From assembly GCF_913062725.1 (NCBI RefSeq), contig NZ_CAJXWY010000029.1, positions 1 through 49,027 on the forward strand: DNA of 49,027 bases, given 5' to 3'. The notes beneath the pieces were generated by a model. The model was not told the DNA's origin. It did not search any database and was given only the letters and a program-made list of their open reading frames with translations. Below are positions 7,505-16,714 of this stretch, piece by piece. The position numbers and the translations under genes are program-made. The DNA is from an uncultured Thiohalocapsa sp. (GTDB lineage Bacteria > Pseudomonadota > Gammaproteobacteria > Chromatiales > Chromatiaceae). Within the stretch, counting starts at the first letter, position 1; each line of letters opens with the position of its first letter.

Positions 7505-8659
7505 CTAGGGCTTGCCGCCGGTCTCGATGCGGATGGGAAAGCCGCCGCCCGACGGGGGCTGTTGCGGGCGTTGCTGCCAGGGGGCGGTCAACTGGTCGGC
7601 GAGCCAGATGCCGAAGGGACCGAGCAGCGCCAGCCAGACCCAGGCGGGCAGCGGCAGGCCCAGGAGCTCCGGGCCGCCGATGAGCGGCAGCCTGATGAGC
7701 CAGGCCGGGCCCAGCAGGGCATTCAGTGCCTGCGCCACCACACCCAGCAGCAGGGCCGCCAGGGCGGGCAGCAGGATGCGGCTCCAGTCGCCGTTGGCGA
7801 TGCCGGCGAGCGGTGTCGGACGCCCGCGCAGTTGCTGCAGCGCGATGGCCAGCAGCAGCGGGGCGGTCATGGCCAGCCCATAGAGCCAGTCCGGCCAGAG
7901 TGCGGCGCCGGCGAGGGCGAGCAGCGCCACCAGCAGCACAATCCAGCCCTCCTGCGGCGCCGTCTCGCCGGCATCCAGCGGTGCTGCCCGGCGTACCATG
8001 CCGAGGATGCGCGGAAAGGAGGCGAGCCACTGCCGCAGGCTGAGCAGCGCCGGCAGCAGCACGGCGTAGCCGAGGGACGTGCCGAGCACGAAGGGCACGG
8101 TTTCCGTGGCGCCGGGATAGACCCACAGCTGCAGGAAGAGGTTCAGCCAGTGGAATAGCCAGCCCGCGACCAGACTGGCGGCGAACAGGCTGCGGAAATA
8201 GCCCGGCTGCCGGGTCATCAGGGCGCTGCCGGTGCGCCGCTGGGTGTCGGCGTTGGCGAACAGGGCGAGCGCCAGCATCACCAGACCGGTGGCGGTGCTC
8301 ACGGCGGCGCCGTCGGCGGCGACGACGGCGAGCAGCAAGGCGAAGACCCCGAGCCATGCAAAGCGCGGCATGCGGCCTGGCGATGGTGTTGCCGGGCGCT
8401 CGGTGGGTGGGCGTGATGGCCATGCGAAATAGGCGGTGGCGGCAATCAGTGCCAGTGCCAGCAGGTCGGTCAGCCAGGTCCAGAGGGGGCTCGCCGCCAG
8501 CGGATCCCAGGCCCGGGCGCTGAGCGGCAGGCGCAGCAGCTCACCGAGCGGAAGGCCGCCGAGCAGCGCGCCGAGCAGCGGCAGCATCAGCACCGAGACG
8601 GCGGCTGCGGCCACCGGCAGCAGATGCCTCAGGCGTGTGTGCAGCGTCGCCATTGGCAT
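7505..8659 (-). CDS. Unrecognised multi-pass membrane protein
   Basis: This 384-residue protein is strongly hydrophobic, with roughly eight to ten predicted membrane segments spread along its length and a short polar proline/glycine-rich tail. It is the last gene on the minus strand of the ccm run, 44 nt after ccmI, so it may be cotranscribed with the cytochrome maturation genes. It resembles a YIP1-type or generic integral membrane family only in gross features, with no heme-handling tryptophan motif or conserved histidine pair visible to me. It is convergent with the solute-binding protein, 22 nt apart. The function is unknown. Confidence 0.75.
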   Translation of the reverse strand: MPMATLHTRLRHLLPVAAAAVSVLMLPLLGALLGGLPLGELLRLPLSARAWDPLAASPLWTWLTDLLALALIAATAYFAWPSRPPTERPATPSPGRMPRFAWLGVFALLLAVVAADGAAVSTATGLVMLALALFANADTQRRTGSALMTRQPGYFRSLFAASLVAGWLFHWLNLFLQLWVYPGATETVPFVLGTSLGYAVLLPALLSLRQWLASFPRILGMVRRAAPLDAGETAPQEGWIVLLVALLALAGAALWPDWLYGLAMTAPLLLAIALQQLRGRPTPLAGIANGDWSRILLPALAALLLGVVAQALNALLGPAWLIRLPLIGGPELLGLPLPAWVWLALLGPFGIWLADQLTAPWQQRPQQPPSGGGFPIRIETGGKP

Positions 8660-8703
8660 GGTGATGACCGTCGGAACGCGCGAGCGTAGCGCTGGTGCAC
8701 GGC

Positions 8704-10248
8704 TTAGGGGCGCACCCGATCGATGGCGACGCTCACGGTGCCTGAGCCGGTGCCGGAGACCGGGCCCGTGGCGCCCTCCAGGTCGCCGGGCTGGGGCATG
8801 GCCTGGCCGCTGGGCGAGACGCGGGCGCCCACCACCACCTGTGGGAAGGACGATAGCCGCATTTGCGGCATCATGGCCATGCTGTCGTCGAGCCGCACGG
8901 TGGCCGGCAGATCCGCAAGGCGCAGCCGTTGCACGGCCAGGGGCATGGGCGGGCCGGCGGCGGCCCGGGCGAAAACGAAAACGGTCGTGGTGGGCGGCAT
9001 GCGCCCGGCGAGCTCGGGCGCGAGTGACACACGCACGTCAAGCCCCGGCGTGGCGGCGCTTTGCGGCGGGGCCGCCGCGGACGGCTCGCCCGCAGCGCCC
9101 GCAGCGCCCGCCGACGGGGCGCCGCCGGCCGCCGGCGCCGATGGGGCGGGCTGCGCAGGTGCAGCGCCGGGGGCCGGTTGGGCGGCTGGCGGGCTCGCCG
9201 GCGTCGACGCCTGCCCGGCGGCTGGCGTTGCGGCAACTTGGGCCTCGGGCGGCGACTGCGGCGACTGCGGCGCGTCGGCCCCGGCGGTGGGCTGTGGCTG
9301 TTCGCTCGCCGCGGCGGTGGTGCCCCCGGTGTTGGCCGCAAGCTGCATGTCTGCCGGGATGCCGGCGCGCTGTTGTGCCTCGCCGATGAGCTGGCGCAGC
9401 TCGGCGGCGTCTTCGCTGTCGGGGTCCACCTGCTCGAGCACCCGTTTCCAGGCGGTGGCCGCGGATTGGAACTGCCCACGCTGGAAGGCCACCATGCCCG
9501 CCAGCCAGCGCGCCGTGGCATTGTCCGGCTCGGCGGCGAGGGCTTCGGAGATCAGCGCCGCCGGCCGGCCTTCCAGGTCGCGGTTGTTGTTGGCGGCGAT
9601 GCTTTCCGCGTAGGCCAGCGTCACTTGGGTGTCGTCCGGCAGCAGTTCGTGGGCGCGTCCCAGGGCCTGCTCGGCATCCTGCATACGCCCCATGGCGAAG
9701 TAGGTGCGCCCGAGCATGGTCCAGCCCTCGCCGTCGTCGGGGACCTGCTGCAGGCGTTCTTCCAGACGCTGCACCAGCACCGTCAGCGACGGCAGGCCGT
9801 CGGCGCCGGCGGGCTGCTGCGTGGACTGACCACCGCCGCCAGCCATGCGCTCCAGCTGCGGGATGATGGCACGCTCGCCGAGCGCCAGGTACAGCACCAG
9901 CGCCAACCCGGGCACCGCAAACACCAGGGCGGCGGCGGTGAGCGCCGGCCCAGGGAGCTTGATGTGGGCCGCGGGCTTGGGGTCTTCGGGGCCCAGGTCG
10001 GCGGTGTCACGCAGCAGCTCGCGCTCCAGGTCGCGGCGGGCCGCCTCGTACTGGGTGCGGTCGAGCTTGCCGGCCGCCAAATCCGTGTCCAGCTCCGCGA
10101 CCTGTTGCTTGAACAGCTCGAGGTTGATGCGAGCCTGGTCGGCTTCCGTGGCGCCGTCGCCGCTACCGCGGCCCGCGAGCAGTGGCGCGGCCATGAAGAG
10201 CGCCGCCAGCACGGCGAGGCCGGCGGCGAGAATCCAGAAAATGGTCAT
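8704..10248 (-). CDS. ccmI: Cytochrome c maturation protein CcmI
   Basis: CcmI chaperones apocytochrome c to the heme ligation complex at the periplasmic face of the inner membrane. The 514-residue protein has two membrane segments (about 3-22 and 103-123) flanking a cytoplasmic loop, then TPR-like helices at about 150-295 and a beta-rich C-terminal domain from about 402. Between them is an alanine/proline/glutamine-rich linker (about 305-400) longer than is usual. It is the last ccm gene, 60 nt after ccmH. The two-TM plus TPR layout and the position make the call firm. Confidence 0.9.
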   Translation of the reverse strand: MTIFWILAAGLAVLAALFMAAPLLAGRGSGDGATEADQARINLELFKQQVAELDTDLAAGKLDRTQYEAARRDLERELLRDTADLGPEDPKPAAHIKLPGPALTAAALVFAVPGLALVLYLALGERAIIPQLERMAGGGGQSTQQPAGADGLPSLTVLVQRLEERLQQVPDDGEGWTMLGRTYFAMGRMQDAEQALGRAHELLPDDTQVTLAYAESIAANNNRDLEGRPAALISEALAAEPDNATARWLAGMVAFQRGQFQSAATAWKRVLEQVDPDSEDAAELRQLIGEAQQRAGIPADMQLAANTGGTTAAASEQPQPTAGADAPQSPQSPPEAQVAATPAAGQASTPASPPAAQPAPGAAPAQPAPSAPAAGGAPSAGAAGAAGEPSAAAPPQSAATPGLDVRVSLAPELAGRMPPTTTVFVFARAAAGPPMPLAVQRLRLADLPATVRLDDSMAMMPQMRLSSFPQVVVGARVSPSGQAMPQPGDLEGATGPVSGTGSGTVSVAIDRVRP

Positions 10249-10308
10249 AGCAAAGAGGTGTCGGGGCGGTTCGCGGGCGCGTTCTGGGCCTGTGGCGGGG
10301 CGAAGCGC

Positions 10309-10824
10309 TCAGATGGATTGTTTCGGCGTCGGCGGGCTGGGCTCGCCGGCACGGATATCCGCATCGGTGTCGAGCAGTGTGCGCAGGCGCTCCCGCTCGG
10401 CATCGGACATGGCGTCGTCGCCGGTGGGTTTGCGCCGCAGCACCGAGCGCACCATAAAGAAGGCGGCGACGCCGATGATGACGAAGGGGCCGAACCACAG
10501 CACATAGGTGGAGGGCTTCAGCGGCGGATCGTACAGCACGAAGTCGCCATAGCGCGCAACCAGGAAGTCGAGGATTTCGTCCTCGGACTGGCCGGCGCGC
10601 AGCATGCGATAGACCTCGTTGCGCAGATCCTGTGCCAGCTCCGCCTGGGAGCCGGCCAGCGACTCGTTCTGGCACACCAGACAACGCAGTTTGGCGATAA
10701 GCGCCCGGAATTCCTGCTCCTGGGCCGGGCTGTCGAACTTGAACTCCTCCAGCGTGTAGGCGGGCGCGGCCGCCGTGACGGCCAGCAACGCGGCGAAGAG
10801 CAGGGGTCTGATCAGTGGTGACAT
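10309..10824 (-). CDS. ccmH: Cytochrome c maturation protein CcmH (CcmL-type)
   Basis: This is a membrane-anchored periplasmic thiol-disulfide protein that keeps apocytochrome CXXCH cysteines reduced for heme attachment. The 171-residue product has a signal peptide (MSPLIRPLLFAALLAVTAAA), the diagnostic LRCLVCQN motif with Cys48 and Cys51, and one C-terminal membrane segment near 107-127. I chose the ATG at 10824 because the signal peptide begins there; an in-frame extension upstream is not protein-like. It corresponds to the short CcmH/CcmL form, the TPR part being supplied by CcmI. It follows ccmG after a 177-nt gap, unusually wide for this operon. Confidence 0.93.
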   Translation of the reverse strand: MSPLIRPLLFAALLAVTAAAPAYTLEEFKFDSPAQEQEFRALIAKLRCLVCQNESLAGSQAELAQDLRNEVYRMLRAGQSEDEILDFLVARYGDFVLYDPPLKPSTYVLWFGPFVIIGVAAFFMVRSVLRRKPTGDDAMSDAERERLRTLLDTDADIRAGEPSPPTPKQSI

Positions 10825-11001
10825 GGGTTTTGTTCGAGTAAGGCGTCCGTCGCACGACCTGGATGCTGCGCCGGGGCGGCCGCAGGGTCGTATCGATGGC
10901 ACGCGATCCGATGGCTTTGAGTCGTTGCAGCCGCTCACACCGCCGGGTGGGCCGGGGGCTGTCTGGCCCCCGGCGGGCGGCGCTGACCGGCTCGGTGCTC
11001 G

Positions 11002-11547
11002 CTAGCTCCTGGCCCGCAGCTCCGCAACCAGGGGCTGCAGCTTCTGCTCCCACACCTCCCGGTCGATGGGGCCGATATGCTTGTAGCGGATGATGCCTTC
11101 CTGGTCGACGACGAAGGTCTCAGGCGCACCGTAGACACCCCAGTGGATGCCGACGGTGTTGTCCGGGTCGTAGCCGTTCAGGTCGTAGGGATTGCCCGTG
11201 AGCTGCAACACGCGTAAAGCATCCGTGGCCTCGTCCTTCCAGTTGAGGCCGACGATCTGAAAGTCGGGAATCTCCGACAGCACCATCAGCGCCTGGTGCT
11301 CGGCCCGACAGGAGTTGCACCAGGACGCCCAGACGTTCACCAAAGAGATCTTACCCTTGAGATCGGCATCGGAGACGGTGCGGTCCGGGTCCTCGAGCGC
11401 CGGCAGGCTGAACGTGGGCACCGGCTTGCCGATGAGCGGCGAGGGCACCTCCCGGGGGTCCTGACCGAGTCCCCACACCAGCAACACCACCAGACCCGCG
11501 AAGACGATCAGCGGGGTCAGATAGCGCACGGACTTGGACATTGCCAT
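11002..11547 (-). CDS. ccmG: Thiol:disulfide interchange protein CcmG/DsbE
   Basis: This is a periplasmic thioredoxin-fold reductant that passes electrons to CcmH or apocytochrome c. The 181-residue protein has an N-terminal membrane anchor (about 9-27), the active site WCNSC (Cys77, Cys80) within NVWASWCNSC, and the GVYGAPETFVVD cis-proline segment typical of DsbE. I chose the ATG at 11547 because GGAGG lies 8 nt upstream. It begins 13 nt after ccmF ends. The CNSC dipeptide differs from the common CxPxC in E. coli CcmG, which could tune its redox potential. Confidence 0.93.
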   Translation of the reverse strand: MAMSKSVRYLTPLIVFAGLVVLLVWGLGQDPREVPSPLIGKPVPTFSLPALEDPDRTVSDADLKGKISLVNVWASWCNSCRAEHQALMVLSEIPDFQIVGLNWKDEATDALRVLQLTGNPYDLNGYDPDNTVGIHWGVYGAPETFVVDQEGIIRYKHIGPIDREVWEQKLQPLVAELRARS

Positions 11548-11560
11548 GACCGGCGCCTCC

Positions 11561-13561
11561 CTAGGCCGTGACCGCGGCGGTATCCGCGGCGGACTTGCGC
11601 GCCCGGGCACCGGCGAGGCGATAGCGCGGATCGGACACCGCAAGGGCGCCGCCGAGGGCCATCAGGATGGCGCCGAGCCAGATCCAGCGTACGAAGGGCT
11701 TGTAGTAGAGTCTGAGCGCCCAGTCACCGCCGTTGCCGACGGCCTCGCCCAAAGAGACGTAGATGTCGCGGAACAGGCCCGGGTCGATGGCGGCTTCGGT
11801 CATGGGCATGCCGCCGCCCATGTAGGCGCGCTTCTCGGGGAACAGCTGCGTCACCCGGCGCTCGCCGCGATAGACGTTGAAGGCGCCGCGCTGGGCCATG
11901 TAGTTGGGCCCCGGTACCTGCTGGGCACCAAGGAACTCGAAGCGATAGCCGGCGAGCTCGTAGCTATCGCCGGGCGCCATGCGCACGTCCTCTTCCAGTT
12001 GGTAGTTGGAGAGGACGGTGACGCCGACGATGAACATCGCCACGCCCACGTGGGCCGTCACCATGCCATAGAAGCTGCGCCCGCCGCCGCGCAGGTCGGC
12101 CAGGATGGCCGGACCCATGCGGCTCAGCCCGCCCTTGTTGCGCAGGCGTTCGTACACGATAGCGACGTGGGCGAAGAACAGCCACGCGGCCAGCGCCAGG
12201 CCCACCGGCACCCACAGGGTGTTGGTGCTGAACACCGGCAGGGCGCTGATGACCAGCACCGTGGCGCTCAGCGCCAGTGCCCACCACAGGGTCTTGAGCA
12301 TGCGCACGGGCTCATCGTGCTTCCAGCGGGTGGCCGGCCCGATGCCGATGAGCACCGCGAGGAAGGGGGAGAGCGCAAGGAACATCTTGTTGAACCAGGG
12401 GAAGCCGACGGAAATCTTGCCCCAGTTGAACGCCTCGTAGATGAGCGGTGCCAGGGTGCCGAACAACACCAGCACCGTGAAGGCGACGAAGATCAGGTTG
12501 TTGCCGAGCAGCGCCGACTCCCGGGACAGCAGGCTGAAGCGACCGCCGTCGGAGACCTCGGGGGCGCGCCAGGCGTAGAGCGCCAGCGAGCCGCCGACGA
12601 CGATGCACAGAAAGATGAGGATGAACAGACCGCGGGACGGATCGGTGGCGAAGGCGTGCACCGATGTGAGCACGCCGGAGCGCACCAGGAAGGTGCCGAG
12701 CAGGCTGAGCGAGAAGGCACAGATGGCGAGCAGCACCGTCCAGCTCTTAAAAGCCGCGCGCTTTTCCGTCACCGCCAGGGAGTGGATCAGGGCGGTGCCC
12801 ACCAGCCAGGGCATCAGCGAGGCATTCTCCACCGGGTCCCAGAACCACCAGCCGCCCCAGCCGAGCTCGTAGTAAGCCCACCAGGAGCCGAGCATGATGC
12901 CGATGGTGAGGAACACCCAGGCGACGGTAGTCCAGGGCCGGGACCAGCGGGCCCAGGCGGCGTCCAGCCGCCCGCCGATCAATGCGGCGACGGCGAAGGC
13001 GAAGGCCACGGAGAAGCCCACATAGCCCATGTAGAGCATGGGCGGGTGGATGGCGAGCCCCGGGTCCTGCAACAGCGGGTTCAGGTCACGGCCGTCGGCG
13101 GGCACGGGGAAGATCCGCTCGAAGGGGTTGGATGTGAGCAGCATGAACAGCAGGAAGCCGATGGCGATCATGCCCTGCACCGAGATAACCCGGGAGACGA
13201 CGGTGAGCGGCAGGTTCTTGCTGAAGGCCGCCACGGCCGCACCCCAGGCGGCCATCATCAGCACCCACAGCAGCAATGAGCCCTCGTGCCCGCCCCAAAC
13301 CGCCGAGACCTTGTAGATGGTGGGCAGCAGGGAGTTGGAGTGCTCGGCGACGTAGAGCACCGAGAAGTCGCTGGTGAGGAAGGCTTGCGTCAGCGCCGCG
13401 AAGGCGACGGCGAGCAGGGTGAGCTGCCCGTAAGCCAGGGGCCTCGCCATGGTCATCCAGGGGCGGTTGCCCGAGAGCGAGCCGGCCAGCGGGAAGGCCG
13501 CCTGCACCACCGCCAGCAGCAGTGCAAGGATGAGTGCGAAGTGTCCGAGCTCGGGAATCAT
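11561..13561 (-). CDS. ccmF: Heme lyase subunit CcmF
   Basis: CcmF is the large integral membrane subunit of the cytochrome c heme lyase, taking heme from holo-CcmE and joining it to apocytochrome with CcmH/CcmI. The 666-residue protein is of usual length, with many membrane segments and the tryptophan-rich WWD motif (WGGWWFWDPVENASLMPWL). Conserved histidines flank this domain, as in GGHEGSLLLW and GTALIHSLAVTEKR. Its ATG overlaps the ccmE stop by 4 nt (ATGA), so the two are translationally coupled. Confidence 0.96.
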   Translation of the reverse strand: MIPELGHFALILALLLAVVQAAFPLAGSLSGNRPWMTMARPLAYGQLTLLAVAFAALTQAFLTSDFSVLYVAEHSNSLLPTIYKVSAVWGGHEGSLLLWVLMMAAWGAAVAAFSKNLPLTVVSRVISVQGMIAIGFLLFMLLTSNPFERIFPVPADGRDLNPLLQDPGLAIHPPMLYMGYVGFSVAFAFAVAALIGGRLDAAWARWSRPWTTVAWVFLTIGIMLGSWWAYYELGWGGWWFWDPVENASLMPWLVGTALIHSLAVTEKRAAFKSWTVLLAICAFSLSLLGTFLVRSGVLTSVHAFATDPSRGLFILIFLCIVVGGSLALYAWRAPEVSDGGRFSLLSRESALLGNNLIFVAFTVLVLFGTLAPLIYEAFNWGKISVGFPWFNKMFLALSPFLAVLIGIGPATRWKHDEPVRMLKTLWWALALSATVLVISALPVFSTNTLWVPVGLALAAWLFFAHVAIVYERLRNKGGLSRMGPAILADLRGGGRSFYGMVTAHVGVAMFIVGVTVLSNYQLEEDVRMAPGDSYELAGYRFEFLGAQQVPGPNYMAQRGAFNVYRGERRVTQLFPEKRAYMGGGMPMTEAAIDPGLFRDIYVSLGEAVGNGGDWALRLYYKPFVRWIWLGAILMALGGALAVSDPRYRLAGARARKSAADTAAVTA

Positions 13562-14043
13562 TGGGTCACCGTCCTGCCTGCGGCGGGCATGGATTGGCCT
13601 GCGGTCTCCACCACGCCCTCGGCGTGGGCGGTTTGCAGCGTGTCTTCCACCTCGGGCGGCATGTACGACTCGTCATGCTTGGCCAGTACCTGGTCGGCGT
13701 AGAAGACGCCGTCGGTGCCGATGCGGCCCTTGGCCACCACACCCTGGCCCTCGCCGAACAAGTCCGGCAGGATGCCGGTGTAGCTGACGGGGACGGTTCG
13801 GGCGTTGTCGGTGACGTCGAAGCGCACCGTCAGGCCGTCCTCCTGGCGCTTCAGGGTGTCCTCCACCACCAGCCCGCCGACACGGAACACGGCATCGGTG
13901 GGATGCTCGCCGGCGTGCACCTGGCTTGGGCTGAAGAAGTAGGCGATGTTGCTGTTGAGCGCGCTCAGCGCGAGCGTGGCGGCGATGCCGACGCCGATCA
14001 CGGCGACGCCGACGAAGATCAGGCGTTTTTGTCTTGCTTTCAT
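13558..14043 (-). CDS. ccmE: Heme chaperone CcmE
   Basis: CcmE is a periplasmic, membrane-anchored chaperone that binds heme covalently and delivers it to CcmF. The 161-residue protein has an N-terminal anchor (about 9-28), an OB-fold core and the heme-binding HxxxY motif as H123-D-E-S-Y127 (LAKHDESYMP). Length and motif are canonical for the histidine-type CcmE. It overlaps ccmD by 4 nt upstream and ccmF by 4 nt downstream. Confidence 0.96.
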   Translation of the reverse strand: MKARQKRLIFVGVAVIGVGIAATLALSALNSNIAYFFSPSQVHAGEHPTDAVFRVGGLVVEDTLKRQEDGLTVRFDVTDNARTVPVSYTGILPDLFGEGQGVVAKGRIGTDGVFYADQVLAKHDESYMPPEVEDTLQTAHAEGVVETAGQSMPAAGRTVTQ

Positions 14044-14231
14044 CGATGCTCTCCCGGTGGCACGTTCTGCATACGCAGCCTGGCCAATCGACCGACGCGC
14101 TGCAAAATGGTTCGGCGGCTGCGGCGCAGCACCAGCGCCTCTGCGATGAGCAGGGCGAAGGTCATGCCGAAGGCGCTCCAGACATAGAAGGCGTAGCCGC
14201 CCTGGCTGAGGAAGTCGATCAGACCCTGCAT
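14040..14231 (-). CDS. ccmD: Heme exporter accessory protein CcmD
   Basis: This is a 63-residue single-pass membrane protein that helps release holo-CcmE from the CcmABC complex. It has one hydrophobic segment (GGYAFYVWSAFGMTFALLIA) followed by a basic cytoplasmic tail, the usual CcmD layout. Its ATG touches the ccmC stop and its stop overlaps the ccmE start by 4 nt. Confidence 0.9.
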   Translation of the reverse strand: MQGLIDFLSQGGYAFYVWSAFGMTFALLIAEALVLRRSRRTILQRVGRLARLRMQNVPPGEHR

Positions 14232-15049
14232 CAGGCGCTCACCCCCCGGCGGTTCGCATCCAGCGCGTCCCCGCCGCCCGCGTTGGCCGGCCCACCGGCG
14301 CCCGCCGCATCCACCATGGTGCGCACCCAGGCGCTGTCCTGCTCGCGCAGCAAAATGATGTTGCGCAGCCGCGCGAAGGCGGCCGCAAACGAGTACAGCC
14401 AGAAGCCCAGGGTCATGACCAGCATGGCGGTGAGGATGTTCGATTCGATGTCGGTGAGAGAAGAGCGCTGGTGCAGCGCCGCGCAGTTGTTCGGGTCAGG
14501 GCAGTTGATGGACCAGTAGATGATGGGCAGCATCACGAGGCCGACGATGGCCAGCAGCGCCGCCGCCCGGTCCGCCCGACGGCTGTCATCGATGGCCGAG
14601 TGCAGGGCCATGAAGCCGATGTACAGGAAAAAGAGAATCAGCTCGGAGGTGAGCCGGGGATCCCAGTCCCAGTAGGTGCCCCAGCTGGGGCGGCCCCAGA
14701 AGGCCCCGGTCCAGAGCGCCAGGAAGGTGAAGATGGCCCCCGTGGGCGCCACGGCATTGGTCATCATGAAGCTCAGGCGGGTGTTGAACACCAGCCCCAC
14801 CGCCGACCAGGCCGCCAGCACCAGGTAGAGCCACATGGACATCCAGGCCGCCGGCACGTGGATGAAGATAATGCGGTAGTACTCTTTTTGCGGATTGGTG
14901 CCGCCGAGGCGCTCGGGCGTCTCGAAGAAGCCCCAGTAGAGTGCAAACAGCACCAGCGCCGCCGCGGCCACCGCGAGCACGGGCACCAGACGGCCGGCCA
15001 GCGGATAGAAGGCGGTGGGGGCGGCGTATTTGAACCAGTTGATCTTCAT
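14231..15049 (-). CDS. ccmC: Heme transporter/handling subunit CcmC
   Basis: CcmC is a six-helix membrane protein that presents heme to CcmE. The 272-residue protein has the WWD-type motif WGTYWDWDPR at 123-132 and the flanking heme-ligand histidines expected in FIHVPAAWM (H64) and MALHSAIDD. It is slightly longer than the usual roughly 245 residues because of N- and C-terminal extensions. A gap of 137 nt separates it from ccmB, whereas the rest of the upstream operon is nearly gapless. Confidence 0.95.
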   Translation of the reverse strand: MKINWFKYAAPTAFYPLAGRLVPVLAVAAAALVLFALYWGFFETPERLGGTNPQKEYYRIIFIHVPAAWMSMWLYLVLAAWSAVGLVFNTRLSFMMTNAVAPTGAIFTFLALWTGAFWGRPSWGTYWDWDPRLTSELILFFLYIGFMALHSAIDDSRRADRAAALLAIVGLVMLPIIYWSINCPDPNNCAALHQRSSLTDIESNILTAMLVMTLGFWLYSFAAAFARLRNIILLREQDSAWVRTMVDAAGAGGPANAGGGDALDANRRGVSA

Positions 15050-15186
15050 GGCCTTTGAGCGCTTATCAGTGTATCACCGTCGCTTCGGAGTGCGTGGGTG
15101 AGGATAGGGCGTCGAGATCAGTGGAACCCGCAATACTTCGGGGTTACCGATGGCAGACGCGCTGGCACCGTGACTTACGACATCCC

Positions 15187-15858
15187 TTATTCCATAGAAA
15201 TCCGCAGCGCCGCGGCGGCCGCCGGCGGCGCCAGCACCAGCCCGCCGAGCAAGAACGCTCCTAACAGGGCGAAGTAGGGTTGCGTATCGGCGATTTCGAT
15301 GACGCTCACGCTCACGGCGCCGGCGCCGTACACCAGCACCGGGATGTAGAGCGGCAGGATCAGCAGCGACAGCAGGATGCCGCCGCCGCGCAGCCCCAGC
15401 GTCAGCGCGGCCCCGATGGCCCCGAGCAGGCTCAGTACCGGGGTGCCCAGGGCGAGCGCGGCCATCATCACCCAGATGGCGGTGGCTTCCAAGGCATATT
15501 GCATGGCCATCAGCGGCGCGATGATCACCAGCGGCAGTCCGGTGAGGAGCCAGTGGGCGACGATCTTCGCCAGCACCAGCAGCGACAGCGGCTGGCCCGC
15601 CAGCAGCAGCTGCTCCAGGGTGCCGTCGTCGTAGTCCGCGGCGAACAGGCGCTCCAGCGCCAGCATGGAGGCCAGCAGCGCCGCCACCCAGACCACGCCC
15701 GGGCCCAGCAGGCGCAGGAGCTCGCGCTCGCTGCCCACCCCCAGGGGGAACAGGCTCACCACGATGACGAAAAACAACAGCGTCGTCAGCACGTCGGTGC
15801 GGCGGCGCAGCGCCAGCGTCAGGTCGCGGTTCAGGACGCACAGGAAAACGCTCAGCAT
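15187..15858 (-). CDS. ccmB: Heme exporter permease CcmB
   Basis: This is the membrane subunit of the CcmAB ABC transporter that powers release of holo-CcmE. The 223-residue protein has about six membrane segments and typical CcmB openings (NRDLTLALRRR, LLFFVIVVSLFPLGVG, ADYDDGTLEQLLL). I chose the ATG at 15858, which overlaps the end of ccmA by 7 nt, because it gives the canonical length; longer in-frame extension is out-of-frame ccmA sequence. Confidence 0.95.
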   Translation of the reverse strand: MLSVFLCVLNRDLTLALRRRTDVLTTLLFFVIVVSLFPLGVGSERELLRLLGPGVVWVAALLASMLALERLFAADYDDGTLEQLLLAGQPLSLLVLAKIVAHWLLTGLPLVIIAPLMAMQYALEATAIWVMMAALALGTPVLSLLGAIGAALTLGLRGGGILLSLLILPLYIPVLVYGAGAVSVSVIEIADTQPYFALLGAFLLGGLVLAPPAAAAALRISME

Positions 15859-16505
15859 CCGATCGCCCCCAGCTCCAACCGCCGAATCTCGCCCCGTGTC
15901 AGCGACACTTCCTGATGGGTGGTCAGCACCGCGGCGCCGCCGTCGGCGACATGGCCGGCGATGAGGCGCTCCAGCAGGGCCACCGCATCCGTGTCCAGTG
16001 CCGTGAAAGGCTCGTCCAGAATCCACAGCGGCGCCTTGCTCAAGATCAAGCGCGCCAGCGCGACGCGCTTCTTTTGCCCCTGCGAGAGCATGCGTGTGGG
16101 CAGATCTTCGAAGCCGGCGAGTCCGATCTGCGCCAGGGCGTCGGTGATTGCGCCATCGGTCAGCGGGTCTTGATCGAGGGTCGCGGCCACGCGCAGATTC
16201 TCCTGTCCCGTCAGGTCGGCCTTGATGCCGTTGAGATGGCCGAAGTACAGGATCTCGCGATTATAGTCGTCCGCAAGCTCGCTGATAGGCTCTCCGCGCC
16301 AGCGGATGGCGCCGGCGTCCGGGCGCAACAGCCCGCACAGCGCCCGCAGCAGCGTGGTTTTGCCGCTGCCGTTGCGCCCGCGCACGTGCAACAGCGTGCT
16401 CGCCGGCAGCATGAAGCTGAGGGCCGTGAACAGCGTGCGGTCGCCCCGCCGGCATGACAGGTTGTCGACCTCGAGCATGGGGCTGGATGGGCTATCGGTT
16501 GGCAT
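15852..16505 (-). CDS. ccmA: Heme exporter ATP-binding protein CcmA
   Basis: This is the ATPase of the CcmAB complex. The protein (217 residues from the ATG at 16505) carries Walker A GRNGSGKTT, the signature LSQGQKKRVALARL, Walker B LWILDEPFTALD and the H-loop LTTHQ. The start is uncertain: a TTG at 16529 and an ATG at 16478 are alternatives, and none has a clear ribosome binding site. It is the first gene of the ccm operon; its promoter should lie in the 209-nt divergent gap before the DUF2726 gene. Confidence 0.95.
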   Translation of the reverse strand: MPTDSPSSPMLEVDNLSCRRGDRTLFTALSFMLPASTLLHVRGRNGSGKTTLLRALCGLLRPDAGAIRWRGEPISELADDYNREILYFGHLNGIKADLTGQENLRVAATLDQDPLTDGAITDALAQIGLAGFEDLPTRMLSQGQKKRVALARLILSKAPLWILDEPFTALDTDAVALLERLIAGHVADGGAAVLTTHQEVSLTRGEIRRLELGAIGC

Positions 16506-16714
16506 GTTTGCGGGTGTTGGCAACCCCAAAGGCGGTAGAGACGATACAGGCTGGCCGTCGCGGCCACAACCTGCGCCGTGGCGGCGCGGTATCCACCCGT
16601 GCCCGGTTAGAATGTCGCGTGCGCCCCTGCCCGCCCGGGCGGGTGCTCAAGGGTGTGGTGTTGTCGCCGCATCGTCGCTGTCTTTTGGGGAGCCCTGCTT
16701 TGGAGCCGTTCTAC

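Noticed and set aside
10825..10938. Longer CcmH starting at 10938
   Set aside because: The extra 38 residues precede a normal signal peptide and look like translated intergenic sequence.
11534..13279. 581-codon plus-strand frame opposite ccmF
   Set aside because: Low-complexity, histidine/glutamate-rich composition typical of an antisense shadow; ccmF on the other strand is unmistakable.
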